Under the pieces are notes generated by a model. The model saw nothing but the letters and a program-made list of their open reading frames with translations. It did no database searches and was not told the DNA's origin. Shown here piece by piece: positions 16,478-26,857 of a stretch of 64,000 nucleotides of DNA. The first letter of the stretch is position 1, and each line of letters opens with the position of its first letter. Made by a program: the position numbers and the translations under genes. The stretch is from Roseiarcus sp963798015 (GTDB lineage: Bacteria; Pseudomonadota; Alphaproteobacteria; Rhizobiales; Beijerinckiaceae). Location of the stretch: NCBI GenBank assembly GCA_963798015.1, contig CAWCSA010000007.1, positions 110,508 to 174,507 of the forward strand. Reading direction: 5' to 3'.

Positions 16478-18166
16478 ATGCCCAGCCTTCGCCAGATCCG
16501 GCTCGCGACCGGACTCGTGCTTTACGTCTATGTGACGCTGCATTTCGCCAATCACGCGCTCGGCAACATTTCGATTGGCGCAATGGAGAGCGGCCTCGCG
16601 ATCCAGAAGCTGATTTGGCAATCGCTAGCGGGCGCGACGATCCTCTACGTTTCGCTTCTGACCCACATGAGCCTCGGCTTCTGGGCGCTTTATGAGCGGC
16701 GCCGATTCCGTTGGACGCGGCTCGAGGCGACCCAGCTCATTCTCGGCCTCTCCATTCCATTCCTGCTGACCAGTCACGTGATCGGCACCCGCGTCGCGCT
16801 CAGCCAATTTGGGATCGAGAAGGGATATGCGCAGGAACTCGTGGGTTTCTGGGTCAATTCGCCGTTGCTCGGCGCACTGCAAGCGGTTCTGTTGCTGATC
16901 GTCTGGGTTCACGGCTGCCTCGGATTCCATTTCTGGCTGCGGCTCAAGCCGTTCTACCCACGCGTGAAGGGCCTGCTGCTTTCGATCGCGGTGCTCCTGC
17001 CTGCGCTGGCGCTGCTCGGCTATTACCAGGGCGGCGAGTGGACCTTAGCGGCGGTTCAAGACCCCGCATGGCTGGCGCGCACGATGTCTCCCGAGCACGC
17101 CGGCGCTCCGGCTCAGAACTCGCTCCTTCTGGACGAGCGTATATGGACGCTCGCTTTCCTGGCTGTGGCGCTGGCCGCCACGCTCTCCGCCCGGGCCTTC
17201 CGACAGTGGAGAGAGCACCGGGTCGGCTCGATCCGGCTGACCTATCCCGACCGCACAATTCGTGTCGCGCGGGGATTCAGCGTGCTGGAAGCGAGCCTCC
17301 TCAACAACGTCCCGCATGCGCATGTGTGCGGCGGCCGCGGCCGCTGCTCGACTTGCCGCATCCGCGTTCTTGGCGACGTCACGGGCCTGCCCGTTGCGAG
17401 CGCGGCCGAGCACGCGGTGCTTGAACGCGTGCACGCCGGCCCCGCGGTCAGGCTCGCCTGCCAGCTTCGTCCGACCGCCGACATCGCGGTTGTGCCGATG
17501 CTCTCCCCCTACGCGACGACAGTCGACGCCTATCGAACCGGAGCGGTCTCTTCGGGGGTCGAGCGTTATGTCGTCATCATGTTCGTCGACATGCGCGGAT
17601 CGAGCCGGCTGGCCGAGAGGCGCATGCCGTTCGACACCGTGTTCATCATCAACCAGTTTCTGAACGCCGTGAGCCAAGCGGTGTTGAGCGCCGGCGGCGA
17701 GCCCAACCAAGTGTTGGGCGACGGGTTGCTGGCCCTGTTCGGCTTGAGCGGCCGGCCCGACGTCGCCTGCCGGCAGGCGATCGCCGCCAGCACTGCAATC
17801 GCCGCCCGAGTCGAGAGCCTCAACAGCGCGCTGGCTCATGCGCTGGTCGAGCCGATCCGCTTCGGCATCGGCATCCATGCCGGCGTGACAATCGCCGGCG
17901 CCATCGGATACGAGCGCCATGCGCAATTCACGGTGATCGGCGATCCGGTGAACGTCGCGGCGCGTCTCGAGGCGCTGACCAAGGCGCTGGGTTGTGAAGT
18001 GTTGATGTCGGAAGAGGTCTACGAGCGCGCTGGCTTCGGTCCAGACGACCTTCCCGCCCACGACGTCGAGGTTCGCGGACGCGAGGCAAGCGTGAAAGCC
18101 CGCAGCGTTAAACGGGCTGCGGATTTGGCCGGCTTGATCGCGGCGCAGGCGCCGGCGGAGTCGTGA
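16478..18166 (+). CDS. Redox-sensor-type membrane adenylate cyclase: cytochrome-b-like anchor, [2Fe-2S] domain, class III cyclase
   Basis: 562 residues. About 1-245 form six hydrophobic helices resembling a succinate-dehydrogenase/fumarate-reductase cytochrome b anchor with candidate haem-ligand histidines (LHFANH near 22-26, LLTHM near 62, TSHVIG near 99, WVHGCLGFHF near 143-150). Residues about 255-345 form a plant-type ferredoxin domain with C-G-G-R-G-R-C-S-T-C and a distant LACQL cysteine. Residues about 365-550 form a class III nucleotidyl cyclase: VDMRGSSRLAERR with the first metal Asp, GDGLLALFG with the second, and NVAARLEAL as the transition-state region. CyaC-type cyclases of rhizobia with diheme anchors are known; the architecture suggests cAMP output controlled by quinone or redox state. 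ATP rather than GTP is assumed. Confidence 0.85.
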   Translation: MPSLRQIRLATGLVLYVYVTLHFANHALGNISIGAMESGLAIQKLIWQSLAGATILYVSLLTHMSLGFWALYERRRFRWTRLEATQLILGLSIPFLLTSHVIGTRVALSQFGIEKGYAQELVGFWVNSPLLGALQAVLLLIVWVHGCLGFHFWLRLKPFYPRVKGLLLSIAVLLPALALLGYYQGGEWTLAAVQDPAWLARTMSPEHAGAPAQNSLLLDERIWTLAFLAVALAATLSARAFRQWREHRVGSIRLTYPDRTIRVARGFSVLEASLLNNVPHAHVCGGRGRCSTCRIRVLGDVTGLPVASAAEHAVLERVHAGPAVRLACQLRPTADIAVVPMLSPYATTVDAYRTGAVSSGVERYVVIMFVDMRGSSRLAERRMPFDTVFIINQFLNAVSQAVLSAGGEPNQVLGDGLLALFGLSGRPDVACRQAIAASTAIAARVESLNSALAHALVEPIRFGIGIHAGVTIAGAIGYERHAQFTVIGDPVNVAARLEALTKALGCEVLMSEEVYERAGFGPDDLPAHDVEVRGREASVKARSVKRAADLAGLIAAQAPAES

Positions 18167-18196
18167 CCCGGCCACCGTACCGATGGCGCAGCCCGT

Positions 18197-18784
18197 TCAC
18201 CCCGCCGGCGGTTCGGTGCTGCCTGGCCCGAGCGAGCGCTGCATCATGATCGAGTCCGTCCAGCGGCCGAATTTGTAGCCGACCGCGGGCAGGTAGCCGA
18301 CCTGGCGGAAGCCGAATCGTTCGTGCAACTTGATCGAGGCGACGTTGGCGCCGTCGATATAGCCAATCATCTGGCGAAAGCCCGCCGCGGCGCAGGCGTC
18401 CAACAGCGCGGTCATGAGCTGACGCCCGATCCCCGCATGCAGCCGGTCGCTGCGCACGTAGATCGAATGCTTGACCGTATAGCGATAGGCCGGCCGCTTG
18501 CGGAACGGCACCGCATAGGCGTAGCCGACGACCGTTCCTGTCTCCTCCGCCACCAGATGCGGCATCTTGCGGTTGTTCATCGACCGGCGACGGCGCTTGA
18601 GGTCATCGGCGTCAGGCGCTTCGAATTCGCCATCGACGCCAGGATCCACGCCGCGTCGGATGTGGTGCAGATAAATTGCGAGCATCCCCGGCACATCGAC
18701 GTCGCGCGAGTTGCGCACCTGGATCCGAGGAAGGTCGCTCCGTTCGTCTGCCTCGCCGGAGCGGGCGCCGTTCGTGGTGTCCAT
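18197..18784 (-). CDS. GNAT N-acetyltransferase, phosphinothricin-acetyltransferase-like
   Basis: 195 residues, start at MDTTNGARS (ATG 18784, AAGGGCG upstream). Typical of the Pat/Bar-like GNAT group: VRNSRDVDVPGMLAIYLHHI opening, YAYAVPFRKRPAYRYTVKHSIYV strand, the acetyl-CoA loop around HAGIGRQLM and GYIDGANVASIKLHERFGFRQVGYL. It transfers an acetyl group from acetyl-CoA to an amine; the substrate is unknown (methionine sulfone/sulfoximine-type amino acids are common for this group). It lies 10 bp downstream of the FUSC gene on the same strand, so it may be cotranscribed with the efflux genes. Confidence 0.82.
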   Translation of the reverse strand: MDTTNGARSGEADERSDLPRIQVRNSRDVDVPGMLAIYLHHIRRGVDPGVDGEFEAPDADDLKRRRRSMNNRKMPHLVAEETGTVVGYAYAVPFRKRPAYRYTVKHSIYVRSDRLHAGIGRQLMTALLDACAAAGFRQMIGYIDGANVASIKLHERFGFRQVGYLPAVGYKFGRWTDSIMMQRSLGPGSTEPPAG

Positions 18785-18794
18785 GGGACGCCCT

Positions 18795-19919
18795 TTACGC
18801 CAAATCCCCTCCGCGCGGAACTCCCCGCCGCTCCCCTCCAGAGCCAAGAATGGCGGAGATCGCGCGCGCAACAAGAGGCGCCACCACAGCCTGAGCAACG
18901 ATGACCACGACAATTCCGCCGATCATGCCGACCAGCTGCTCGATCGCAGGGAGGATGTCCTGTGAAGGCGCGAGCCCTTGCACCATCGACATGATGACCG
19001 CGACCGCTGCCTGATGCCCCGTATAGGAAGCCTCGCCGTCGCGCTCCTTGACGTAGCAGCAGACATAGAGGCCGCCGAAGAGCAGCGGAATCCAGACAGC
19101 GAAGGAGTCGCCTGCCAGGCGCATGCCGAGGAGCCCGTACGCGCCGCCCAGCACGCAGCCGGCGACGCGGTTGACGGCCACCCATGCAGGTCCGCGCCGC
19201 ATCGCGACCAGGATCACGAAAGCGGTGATCGGCGTCTGCCCCAGCCCCGGAAGGTCGAGCGCCTCCCAGATTAATGGGATGCAGGCGACGGCGAGCCCGC
19301 CCGTGACCGCAATGGCGAGCAGGTCCTCGTCGACCGGATCGGTGAAAATTCCGGGCTTGGCGCCAACGGGCGCCGATCGGGCCGCGGGGGCGAGCACAAC
19401 CTGCACGAGATAGGAAACCCCGACCCCGACCATGATCTCCATCGAACGGTAGACGGCGAGCCTGAACCCGTCGTTCGGCGCCTCGAGCGCGCCGAACATG
19501 ACGAGCACCACCGTCACCGCGCCCAGGAGCACCGCGTATCCGTGGACGGCGCGCTCCGTCCCGTAGATGCCGAAGGCGACCGCGGTCGCGCAGATCAGCT
19601 GAAATATGAGGGGCTCGCCAACGAAACGCGCGCCGAAATACCCGACGGCCGCTCCGATCAATGTTCCAAGGCAGCGATCGATGCTTCGAAGGAAGGAACT
19701 CGAAACATCCGGCACGACGATCGAGACCGCGGTGATCGCCGCCCAATAAGGATTGTCGAGATTGAGCGCCATCGCGACGATCATGGATAGAACGCTGGCG
19801 AGCGCGGCGCGGAAGGCGACGCCCGCCGTCGGGCCCGACAGGCGCAATTCCGCGAATTCATGCCTTAGCGCTTCGGCGAGGCGGAGCTCGAGGTTACGTC
19901 GCGGCTCGGGCCCGCTCAC
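18795..19919 (-). CDS. FUSC-family inner-membrane protein (aromatic acid exporter-like)
   Basis: 374 residues with two blocks of about five hydrophobic helices (about 30-175 and 200-360), the pattern of fusaric-acid-resistance/AaeB-like inner-membrane components. The first block has NPYWAAITAVSIV and SIDRCLGTLIGAAVG, a signature for FUSC proteins. The GTG start overlaps the stop of the HlyD gene (GTGA), so the two are coupled and probably form a tripartite efflux pump with an outer-membrane factor not in the window. Confidence 0.85.
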   Translation of the reverse strand: MSGPEPRRNLELRLAEALRHEFAELRLSGPTAGVAFRAALASVLSMIVAMALNLDNPYWAAITAVSIVVPDVSSSFLRSIDRCLGTLIGAAVGYFGARFVGEPLIFQLICATAVAFGIYGTERAVHGYAVLLGAVTVVLVMFGALEAPNDGFRLAVYRSMEIMVGVGVSYLVQVVLAPAARSAPVGAKPGIFTDPVDEDLLAIAVTGGLAVACIPLIWEALDLPGLGQTPITAFVILVAMRRGPAWVAVNRVAGCVLGGAYGLLGMRLAGDSFAVWIPLLFGGLYVCCYVKERDGEASYTGHQAAVAVIMSMVQGLAPSQDILPAIEQLVGMIGGIVVVIVAQAVVAPLVARAISAILGSGGERRGVPRGGDLA

Positions 19920-20928
19920 GGAAACATGAGGACGCGCGCGTCCGCCCCCATGAACAGCGGAACGTCAGGCATCGGATCGAACACGAGCGTCACCTGCAGC
20001 CGACGCGACAAGCGGATCCAGTCGGTCGTCGGCGCCACATAAGGCAGGAGGCGCTGCTCGCCGTTGTGGCGGGCGACGCCCCGTCCCACACCGAACACCG
20101 GGCGGGAAACAGGCGCCAGGGATGGCTGTCGAGCCAGATCCACGCGCGCGCCCCCGGCTTCATGCGCGCCGCGGTGTACTCTTTGAAATTGCCTACGACG
20201 CGCCACTGCGAATCATCGACGATTCCGACGATCGGAGCGCCGGCTTTCGCGTAGTCGCCGGGGCGCAGCGAGAGATTGGTCACGAAGCCTCGGACGGAGG
20301 CGACGAGGCGCGTCTGCGCCAGATTGTATTGGGCGAGGGCAAGCTGCGCTTTCGCCACCGACACGTCCGCGAGCGTCGAGGCGACTTCCGCTCCATTGAC
20401 GCGCAGTCTCGCTTCGACGCCGGTGACCGCGTCCAGCGCCTTCTGCCGGTCGTCCACCGAGCGGTCCAGAATGGCCTGGGCTATCGCTCCCTGCTTCACC
20501 AACACGACGGTGCGGTCATAGTCCTGCTGCGCCAGCGTAACGGCCGCCTTCGCCGTCTCGAGCGCGCTTGCGAGAATACGGGCCTCCTCCCCTTTCACCT
20601 TCGCAGCGGCGGCCGCGCCGTCGAGCCGCTTCTGGTCGAGGTCGACGCTGAGCGTGAAAGGTTCAGGATCGAGGGTTGCGAGAAGGTCGCCGACCACGAC
20701 CTTCTGATCGTTGGCGACGTCAACGTGGTTGACGACACCCGGCACCTGGGGGGCGATCTCCACGAAGTCGGAGCGAACATAGGCGTCCGACGTATAGGCG
20801 ATGAACGGGATCGGCACGAAATACAGGAAGGCGACAATCGCCGCCGCGCCGAGGACGATCCAGCGCAGGCGGCGGCTGGCGCCTGACCGAGCGGGCGTTG
20901 AATCGTTCTGAGGCGGAGTTGACGACAC
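19916..20928 (-). pseudogene. HlyD/EmrA-family membrane fusion protein, frameshifted
   Basis: Periplasmic adaptor of the efflux pair. The N-terminus has one membrane helix (IVLGAAAIVAFLYFVPIPF), then the lipoyl/hairpin region and the barrel up to ARAWIWLDSHPWRLFPA. There the frame shifts near 20100: continuing the original frame gives nonsense ending at 19990, while the next frame resumes with GVGRGVARHNG and LLPYVAPTTDWIRLSRRLQV, the expected family C-terminus, to a stop at 19916 that overlaps the FUSC start. One missing G in a G-run explains it. Because everything else is intact, a sequencing indel is as likely as a real mutation. Confidence 0.82.
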
Positions 20929-21037
20929 GCTTGCGGAGCCTCCCAGCAGTAGGAGGGCTTCTACACGGTCACTAGCTTAATTGGGCGTCCGTTTTCTCGG
21001 CCGCGCGGCGCGACCCGAACTCTCGTTCCGCCGCCGT

Positions 21038-23402
21038 TCAGGCGGTCTCGCGGACGACATAAGTATAGAACCGAATCGCGCCGCTCGCATCCACCTCGCG
21101 ATAGAGGCCCTGGATCTCGGCCTCGAAGCCGGGGAACACGTTGGCGCTCTTCTCGAACATCTTGAGATAGTCGATCATCGGGCGCGCCCGTTCGGTCAGC
21201 CGTTCGCCCGGAACGATGGTCGCGATGCCCGGCGGATAGACCACCCACAGCGTCGTTGCGATCCGGCCGTCGAGCTCGGCCAGCGGCAGATAGTCGACAT
21301 TGTTGCGCACGAGATAACGCGACGCTTCGCGCGGCGTCATGGCCACCTCCGGCAAATGCTTGGCGGCGAATTGCGCCATCTGCAATTGGCTCACGCCAGA
21401 CTCGCGAAAGAACGCGTGCATTTCGCCGCATAGATCCTTGAGCCGTTTGCCATGATAGCGCGCCGGCCGCTTGGCGACGAATTCGGGCATGGCGTCGTCG
21501 AGCAGGACGTTGTCGTCATGCAGCCGCTTGAAGGCGACCAGCGACGACACCAGCGTGCCCGCCTTGCTCGAACTCGACGCCAGGGGTCAGCAAAAAGAGG
21601 AGCGAATTGAGATCGTTCTTCTCCGACACCACGCGGTTCTCGCGCAGATATTGCGCAACGACCGGGGCCGGCACGCCATGGGCTTCATAGGCGCCGGTCG
21701 CGCGGTCGAAGCCCGGCGTGAGCAGGGTGAGTTTGGCCGGATCGGTGATGGCGAAGCCCGCCTCGAGCGCCTGAAAGCCGTGCCAGGTTTCGCCCGGCGC
21801 CAGAGCCCAATAGCGCGGGTCGCGCGCCAGCAGGTCGGTCGACACGCTCTCCCACGGGACATCGTGAGCCGCGTTCTCGAGCGCAGCGTCTCGGATCGAG
21901 ACGCGCTGTGGCACGAACGGGTCGAAGAACCAGCGCTTCGCGGGATCCCGCTCCTTCTCCTCGAACTCGCGTCGGACGGCGCGCAGCTTTTTGCGCAATT
22001 CAATCCCGAGCCGGATGGCGTCGTCCCAAAGGACTTCGCCGGATCGGCCCTTCATCATCTGCGCGCCGACATCAAGCGAAGCAAACAGCGGGTAGAACGG
22101 CGAGGTCGAAGCGAACTGCATGAAGCCTTCGTTGAAGCGGCGATGCTCGACACGCCGGCGTTGGCCTTTGATGTGCCTGTCGCGCATATGAATCTGGGAC
22201 GCCTGCGAGAAGCTCGCGAGCTGCTTGTGCGCCGACTGGGTGGCGACAATCCCGGGCGAGGCTTCATTCAAGTCGCGCAAGCCCATGGCGAACCGGCGCT
22301 CGTAGAGCGGATGGAACTTCATGAAGCCGGCCCAGGCCTCGTCGAACACGACATAGTCGCAAAGATGGCCGATGCGCTCGACGATGCGCTCGGCGTCGTA
22401 GATCGTGCCGTCATAGGTGCATTGTTCGATCACCGCGGCGCGGAAGGGGCGCTCGCGCTGCCACGCCTCCTTGTCCTTCACCAGCGGGTTGTCACGAATG
22501 CGCTCGCGGATCGTCGTCTCGTCGAAATCCTCCGGGCGAATGGGACCGATGAGCCCGTAAGCATTGCGGTCGGTCGATAGATAAATCGGAATGCCGCCGC
22601 CCATCAGCAGCGCCCCCTGGTGCGCCGCCTTGTGGTTGTTGCGGTCGAACAGCACGAGATCGTCCTCAGTGATGAGATTGGTCAGCACGATCTTGTTCGA
22701 CGACGAAGTGCCGTTCAGCACGAAATAGGTTTTCTCGGCTCCGAAGATCGCCGCCGCCTCTTTCTGCGCCTGAAGCGCCGGCCCTTCGTGGGTCAGGAGA
22801 TCGCCGAGTTCGAGAACCGAATTGTCGAGATCGTCGCGAAAGACCGCTTCGCCGAGATGCTCGACGAATATGCGTCCAATCGGACTGCGGCTGTAGAAGA
22901 CGCCCCCGTTGTGGCCCGGACAGGTCCACAACTGGTTGCCTTCTTCCTGGAAATCGACGAGCGCACCGAAGAACGGCGTCTTCAACGTGTCGGCATATTG
23001 CTTCAGGCGCGAAACCAGGTTCCTGGCGATGAATTCGGGCGTCTCTTCGGCCAGGAACACATAGCCGTCGATGAAGTCGAGCACTTCGACCGGAATGTCC
23101 TCGAAGCGCTTGCGCCTGACGAGGACGACGATCGGCATGTCGAGGCCGCGCTTTCGCATCAGGTTGATGAGCGAAGCCGCTTTGCCCTCGATGCCCTTCT
23201 TGCCCCAGTCGACGACCATGCAGCCGATCGCAGCGTCGGTCTGCACGGCGAGCTCCGCGTCCTCGAGACGACGCGCCTTGATGACCTGGAATCCCATCCG
23301 CTCGATGGCGGCGATGATCTGGCTGACCCGAAGGCCCTCGAGATCATCCGCATCGAACATCGGCCCGGAGAACAGAAAGGTCAGGCGTTGGGAAAAATTC
23401 AT
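21038..23402 (-). pseudogene. Orn/Lys/Arg decarboxylase (inducible-type, fold I PLP), frameshifted
   Basis: Large PLP-dependent amino acid decarboxylase of about 785 residues. The start is MNFSQRLTFLFSG (ATG 23402). An N-terminal receiver-like wing domain (about 1-130) is followed by the PLP domain with VLNGTSSSNKIV and the Schiff-base region ATQSAHKQLASFSQ. Near 21570 the frame changes: LLTPGVE continues in another frame as SSKAGTLVSSLVAFKRL and runs on to VVRETA at 21038. A single extra T explains the break. The family acts in acid resistance or polyamine supply; which amino acid is used cannot be read. It may be a functional gene with a sequencing error. Confidence 0.82.
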
Positions 23403-23890
23403 CGTCTCACTGCCCGTCGTCAGACGGGCGTCTCGTCGGACGCCCTGTGGGTCCCGGCGGCTCGGTCGTCCCGTGGACGCCAGCTTAAGACAGCATAGTC
23501 GGGCCAGAATCAAGTCCGGCAATCCGGCGCTTTGGCGGCGCGTGGAGCAACGAATTGCCCCCGACGAGAAAGCAGCGCCCGGCGCAGGCGCAACGCTTCA
23601 TTCAGCTGTCACCGCGTTCAACTAATCGTGTGCCTCGCGCAACCGCGGCGCCGGCGAAGCCTCGCCTTGTTGGCCGTCGGCCATGGCAATGTGCTATTGG
23701 TATCCGGCTTCGTCGCGCGGGCGGAAGCAGCGGGACCGGCGCTTGGGGACAAAGCGCCGGTCAGGTGACGGGCCGAGGCGATTGCGATCGCGCCCGGCTC
23801 GTCTCCTCCGCGCTGGCATGAGCTATGCGAATACTGGCGCCGCGAAGGGCGCGCATTTAGCGATGAACCGGGCGTCGCCAGAGCGGCGGA
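23403..23890. other. Intergenic region without recognisable gene
   Basis: 488 bp separating the divergent decarboxylase and acetate kinase genes. Short open frames here have arginine/alanine-rich composition and no start signals. I see no convincing gene, terminator or repeat. Confidence 0.4.
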
Positions 23891-25093
23891 GTGCATGCCT
23901 TGGACTCGGTGATCCTGACTCTCAACGCGGGTTCCTCGTCGCTCAAATTCGCAGCCTTCCGCCTCGCCGACGGAGGCGAACCCGGCCTGCTCGCCTCGGG
24001 GCAAATCGAAGGCATCGGCGCGACAGCGAAAGGCTCCGTCAAGACGGCCACGGGCGAGACGGCCGAACTCAGTTTCGACCGATCCCGCGCCCCCGTCGAT
24101 CACACGGTTGCGATCGGCGCCATTCTCGGCTGGCTCAGGCAAGCGGGCTACGATTCTTCGATTGCAGCGGTCGGCCATCGCATCGTGCACGGAGGCCCGG
24201 ACTTTGCCGAGCCGGTCCTGATCGACGACGGCACGCTCGCGAAGCTGAAGGCGCTCGTTCCGCTTGCGCCGCTTCACCAGCCGCACAATGTCGCCGGCGT
24301 CGAAGCGGCGATGAGGGCCTTCCCGTCGATTCCGCAAGTCGCGTGCTTCGACACCGCTTTCCATCGCAGCCATCCCTTCATCAACGACACGTACGCTCTG
24401 CCGCGCTCCTATTACGATGAGGGCGTGCGTCGATATGGCTTTCACGGCCTCTCTTATGAATTCATCACCCGAAAGCTGCGCGCGATCGCGCCGCAGATCG
24501 CCCGCGCAGACGTGATCATCGCCCATCTCGGCAACGGCGCCTCGATGTGCGCGGTTCATGACGGCCGCGCGATCGCCACGACAATGGGATTCACCGCGCT
24601 CGACGGATTGTCGATGGGCACTCGCTGCGGGCAGATCGATCCGGGCGTGGTGCTTTATCTCATGACTGAGAAGAAGATGAGCGCCGATGCGATATCCGAT
24701 CTCTTATGGAAGAACTCCGGGCTCAAGGGCATGTCGGGCCTGTCGCAAGATATGCGCGAGCTCGAGGCCTCCGACAGCCCGGCCGCGCGTGACGCCATCG
24801 CCTATTTCGTCTCCCGAATCCGGCGCGAACTCGCCGGCCTTGCGGCTGCAGTCAATGGCGCCAAGGCGATCGTGTTCACAGCGGGCATCGGCGAACATTC
24901 ATGGAAAGTGCGCGAGGCGGCGCTCGAGAACATGGAATGGATGGGCGTCCATTTCGACGCGCAAGCGAACCGCGCCAATGCGCAGATCATCAGCGCCAAA
25001 AATTCGCCGACAATCGTCTTCGTGATCCCGACCAACGAGGAACTCATGATCGCCGAGCATACGGTGAGCACGGCGGGCGTCGGGAAGCCCTAA
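23891..25093 (+). CDS. ackA: Acetate kinase
   Basis: 400 residues, full length. It interconverts acetate + ATP and acetyl phosphate + ADP in the cytoplasm. The signatures LNAGSSSLKF (near 11-20) and CFDTAFHRSHP (ASKHA family, catalytic Asp) are present, as are RRYGFHGLSYEF and IAHLGNGASMCA, with the second signature and the C-terminal FTAGIGEHS. The start is GTG (MHALDSVIL); no pta or phosphoketolase gene is adjacent in the window. Long antisense frames are shadows. Confidence 0.96.
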   Translation: MHALDSVILTLNAGSSSLKFAAFRLADGGEPGLLASGQIEGIGATAKGSVKTATGETAELSFDRSRAPVDHTVAIGAILGWLRQAGYDSSIAAVGHRIVHGGPDFAEPVLIDDGTLAKLKALVPLAPLHQPHNVAGVEAAMRAFPSIPQVACFDTAFHRSHPFINDTYALPRSYYDEGVRRYGFHGLSYEFITRKLRAIAPQIARADVIIAHLGNGASMCAVHDGRAIATTMGFTALDGLSMGTRCGQIDPGVVLYLMTEKKMSADAISDLLWKNSGLKGMSGLSQDMRELEASDSPAARDAIAYFVSRIRRELAGLAAAVNGAKAIVFTAGIGEHSWKVREAALENMEWMGVHFDAQANRANAQIISAKNSPTIVFVIPTNEELMIAEHTVSTAGVGKP

Positions 25094-25135
25094 CAGGAAC
25101 GTCGGAAGGGTTTGCAGCCTCGCTGCAGTCCAGCT

Positions 25136-25945
25136 CTACTTGCCCGCGAGCCGATCTGCGAACAGCGCAACTGTCTTTGCGTAAATCTCCGCCGAGTTCC
25201 ATTGCAGAATGGCGGCGAAGTTGGGCTCGCCCTCGTTCCAGCCGGCGCCCGGCTGCCAGCCGTGCCCTTTGAGGAAAGCCGCGGTCGACGCGAGCGCATC
25301 GGCGGAATTGTGGATAAGGTCTGGCGTCCCCGATCCGTCAGGCGTGGTTGCGTACATGAGATAGGCGGATGGCATGAGCTGCGTCTGCCCAACCTCGCCC
25401 GCCCAGGCGCCCCGCAAAGCGTGTGGCTGCGTGACAATCCCCCGGTCAACGAGGGTGATCGCGTCGATAAGCTCGGCGCGGAAACGTTGCGGGCGCCGGC
25501 AGTCCCAGGCCAGAGTTGCGAGGGCGCTATAGGTCGGATACGAGCCGATGTCGCCGCCAAAGCCCGTCTCCTGGCCCCAGATCGCCACCAGTACAGGTCC
25601 GGGCACGCCGAAGCGCTGTTCGATCTGGGCGAGCGGCGCGGCGTATCTCTTGAGTTCCGCTCTGCCCCGCGCGACCATTCCCGGCGAGACGTGAGCGGCG
25701 GCGAAACTGGCGAAGTTATGCCCGAACATGGCGGCGCCGCCGTCGTGCCGCTTGACCGCAGGGTTATAAGCGACGCCGTCGAGCGCGGCGTCCACGGCCC
25801 TGCGGGATAAGCCGTCCATCACCGCGACTTCCTTAAAGGACGCAAGCCAGGCCCCGAAGCCCTCGCCGTTCCTACCGCAATCCTCGGCGCGAGCGGGCGC
25901 TGCTGCGAGAATGGCGATCGCGGCGGCAAGAACCAAGACTCTCAA
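25136..25945 (-). CDS. Lytic murein transglycosylase (MltB-like, GH103)
   Basis: 269 residues with a signal peptide (cleavage near APARAEDC). It cleaves peptidoglycan glycan strands with 1,6-anhydro product formation. The catalytic glutamate lies in IWGQETGFGGDIG (near 121), followed by YPTYSALATLAWDCRR and GEVGQTQLMPSAYLMYA, all typical of MltB-type enzymes. No C-terminal peptidoglycan-binding domain is present, so this is the short form. It is convergent with ackA, 42 bp apart. Confidence 0.88.
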   Translation of the reverse strand: MRVLVLAAAIAILAAAPARAEDCGRNGEGFGAWLASFKEVAVMDGLSRRAVDAALDGVAYNPAVKRHDGGAAMFGHNFASFAAAHVSPGMVARGRAELKRYAAPLAQIEQRFGVPGPVLVAIWGQETGFGGDIGSYPTYSALATLAWDCRRPQRFRAELIDAITLVDRGIVTQPHALRGAWAGEVGQTQLMPSAYLMYATTPDGSGTPDLIHNSADALASTAAFLKGHGWQPGAGWNEGEPNFAAILQWNSAEIYAKTVALFADRLAGK

Positions 25946-26118
25946 ATCTATTCCCCCATCATCTGATTCTCCATCCTAGATCAATTCGGGGATGGCTGCC
26001 CGAAAATCCGGACGGGCGTCGGTTGGGCCAACTGGACGAAGCAAGCAAGAGTGATGAAGAATACGCAGGCTCGCGCAGAGGTACAATTTGGCCGACGAGT
26101 AAATGCAAGGTTATCCCG

Positions 26119-26823
26119 ATGACAACAAAACAGGGCTTGGAACGGTTTTATTTTGACCGGTTCGCTCGAACCGGCTGTCTGCCGGAAGGCTTTGCTGAAT
26201 ACCACGACAAGCCAGATATTCTTTGGAGGAGCGAGCGCACAATCGGCATCGAAATCACGCGACTTTTTGTTGAGCCGGGCGACGTGGAGAAGAGTGAGCA
26301 GAGACAACGCAGGCTTCGCGAAACCATTGTGTCGGACGCTCAAAAACTCTTTCGCGCCTCCGATAGAAGAGGCATCGAACTGCACGTCACATTCGACCCC
26401 AAACATCCCATAAGGTCGATTCGTCTGAAAGAATTACCAAGAGAACTAGCAGATTTGGCAAGGAGCATTGGCAAAGATAGAGGTAGCCAAGTCGATTACA
26501 ATCTTCTAGAAGAAATACCTGAAATCGATCGTATTTTCTGGAACGGTAAAGAATACACCGATGCTCGATGGCAGCCAAGTCAAGTACATAGTGTCGAGTT
26601 CACACCTATAGATGTCTTGACGAAGGCTATCCATGACAAGGAAATCAAGTCGGCAGAATATGCGCGATGTGATGCTTATTGGCTCTTGGTAGTTGCCGAT
26701 TGGCGTGATCCGGCTCAAGAACAGGAAATTAGGATCGATGGCCTAAAGATGGCCTCAACCGTATTTGAAAAAATTATTGTCTATAAGCCGATCTTTGAGC
26801 ACATCGTCCAGGTTTTCCCGTAA
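26119..26823 (+). CDS. Hypothetical protein, possible PD-(D/E)XK-like fold, AT-rich
   Basis: 234 residues from MTTKQGLERF (AAGG nine bases upstream); the frame continues upstream but without coding character. Not recognised as a named family. The segment DKPDILWRSERTIGIEITRL (about residues 32-51) has the D-x(n)-E-I-T pattern of restriction-like nucleases, though the usual Lys is missing. Another notable feature is KEYTDARWQPSQVH. Base composition is clearly lower in GC than both neighbours, a sign of transfer. No partner methylase, toxin or antitoxin is adjacent. The function is left open. Confidence 0.55.
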   Translation: MTTKQGLERFYFDRFARTGCLPEGFAEYHDKPDILWRSERTIGIEITRLFVEPGDVEKSEQRQRRLRETIVSDAQKLFRASDRRGIELHVTFDPKHPIRSIRLKELPRELADLARSIGKDRGSQVDYNLLEEIPEIDRIFWNGKEYTDARWQPSQVHSVEFTPIDVLTKAIHDKEIKSAEYARCDAYWLLVVADWRDPAQEQEIRIDGLKMASTVFEKIIVYKPIFEHIVQVFP

Positions 26824-26857
26824 GGATTGCGGACGTTCCGCAGGCGGCCGTTGCGGG

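Noticed and set aside
21471..23498. Plus-strand frames of 369 and 292 codons over the decarboxylase
   Set aside because: Antisense to conserved PLP-enzyme sequence; composition typical of shadow frames.
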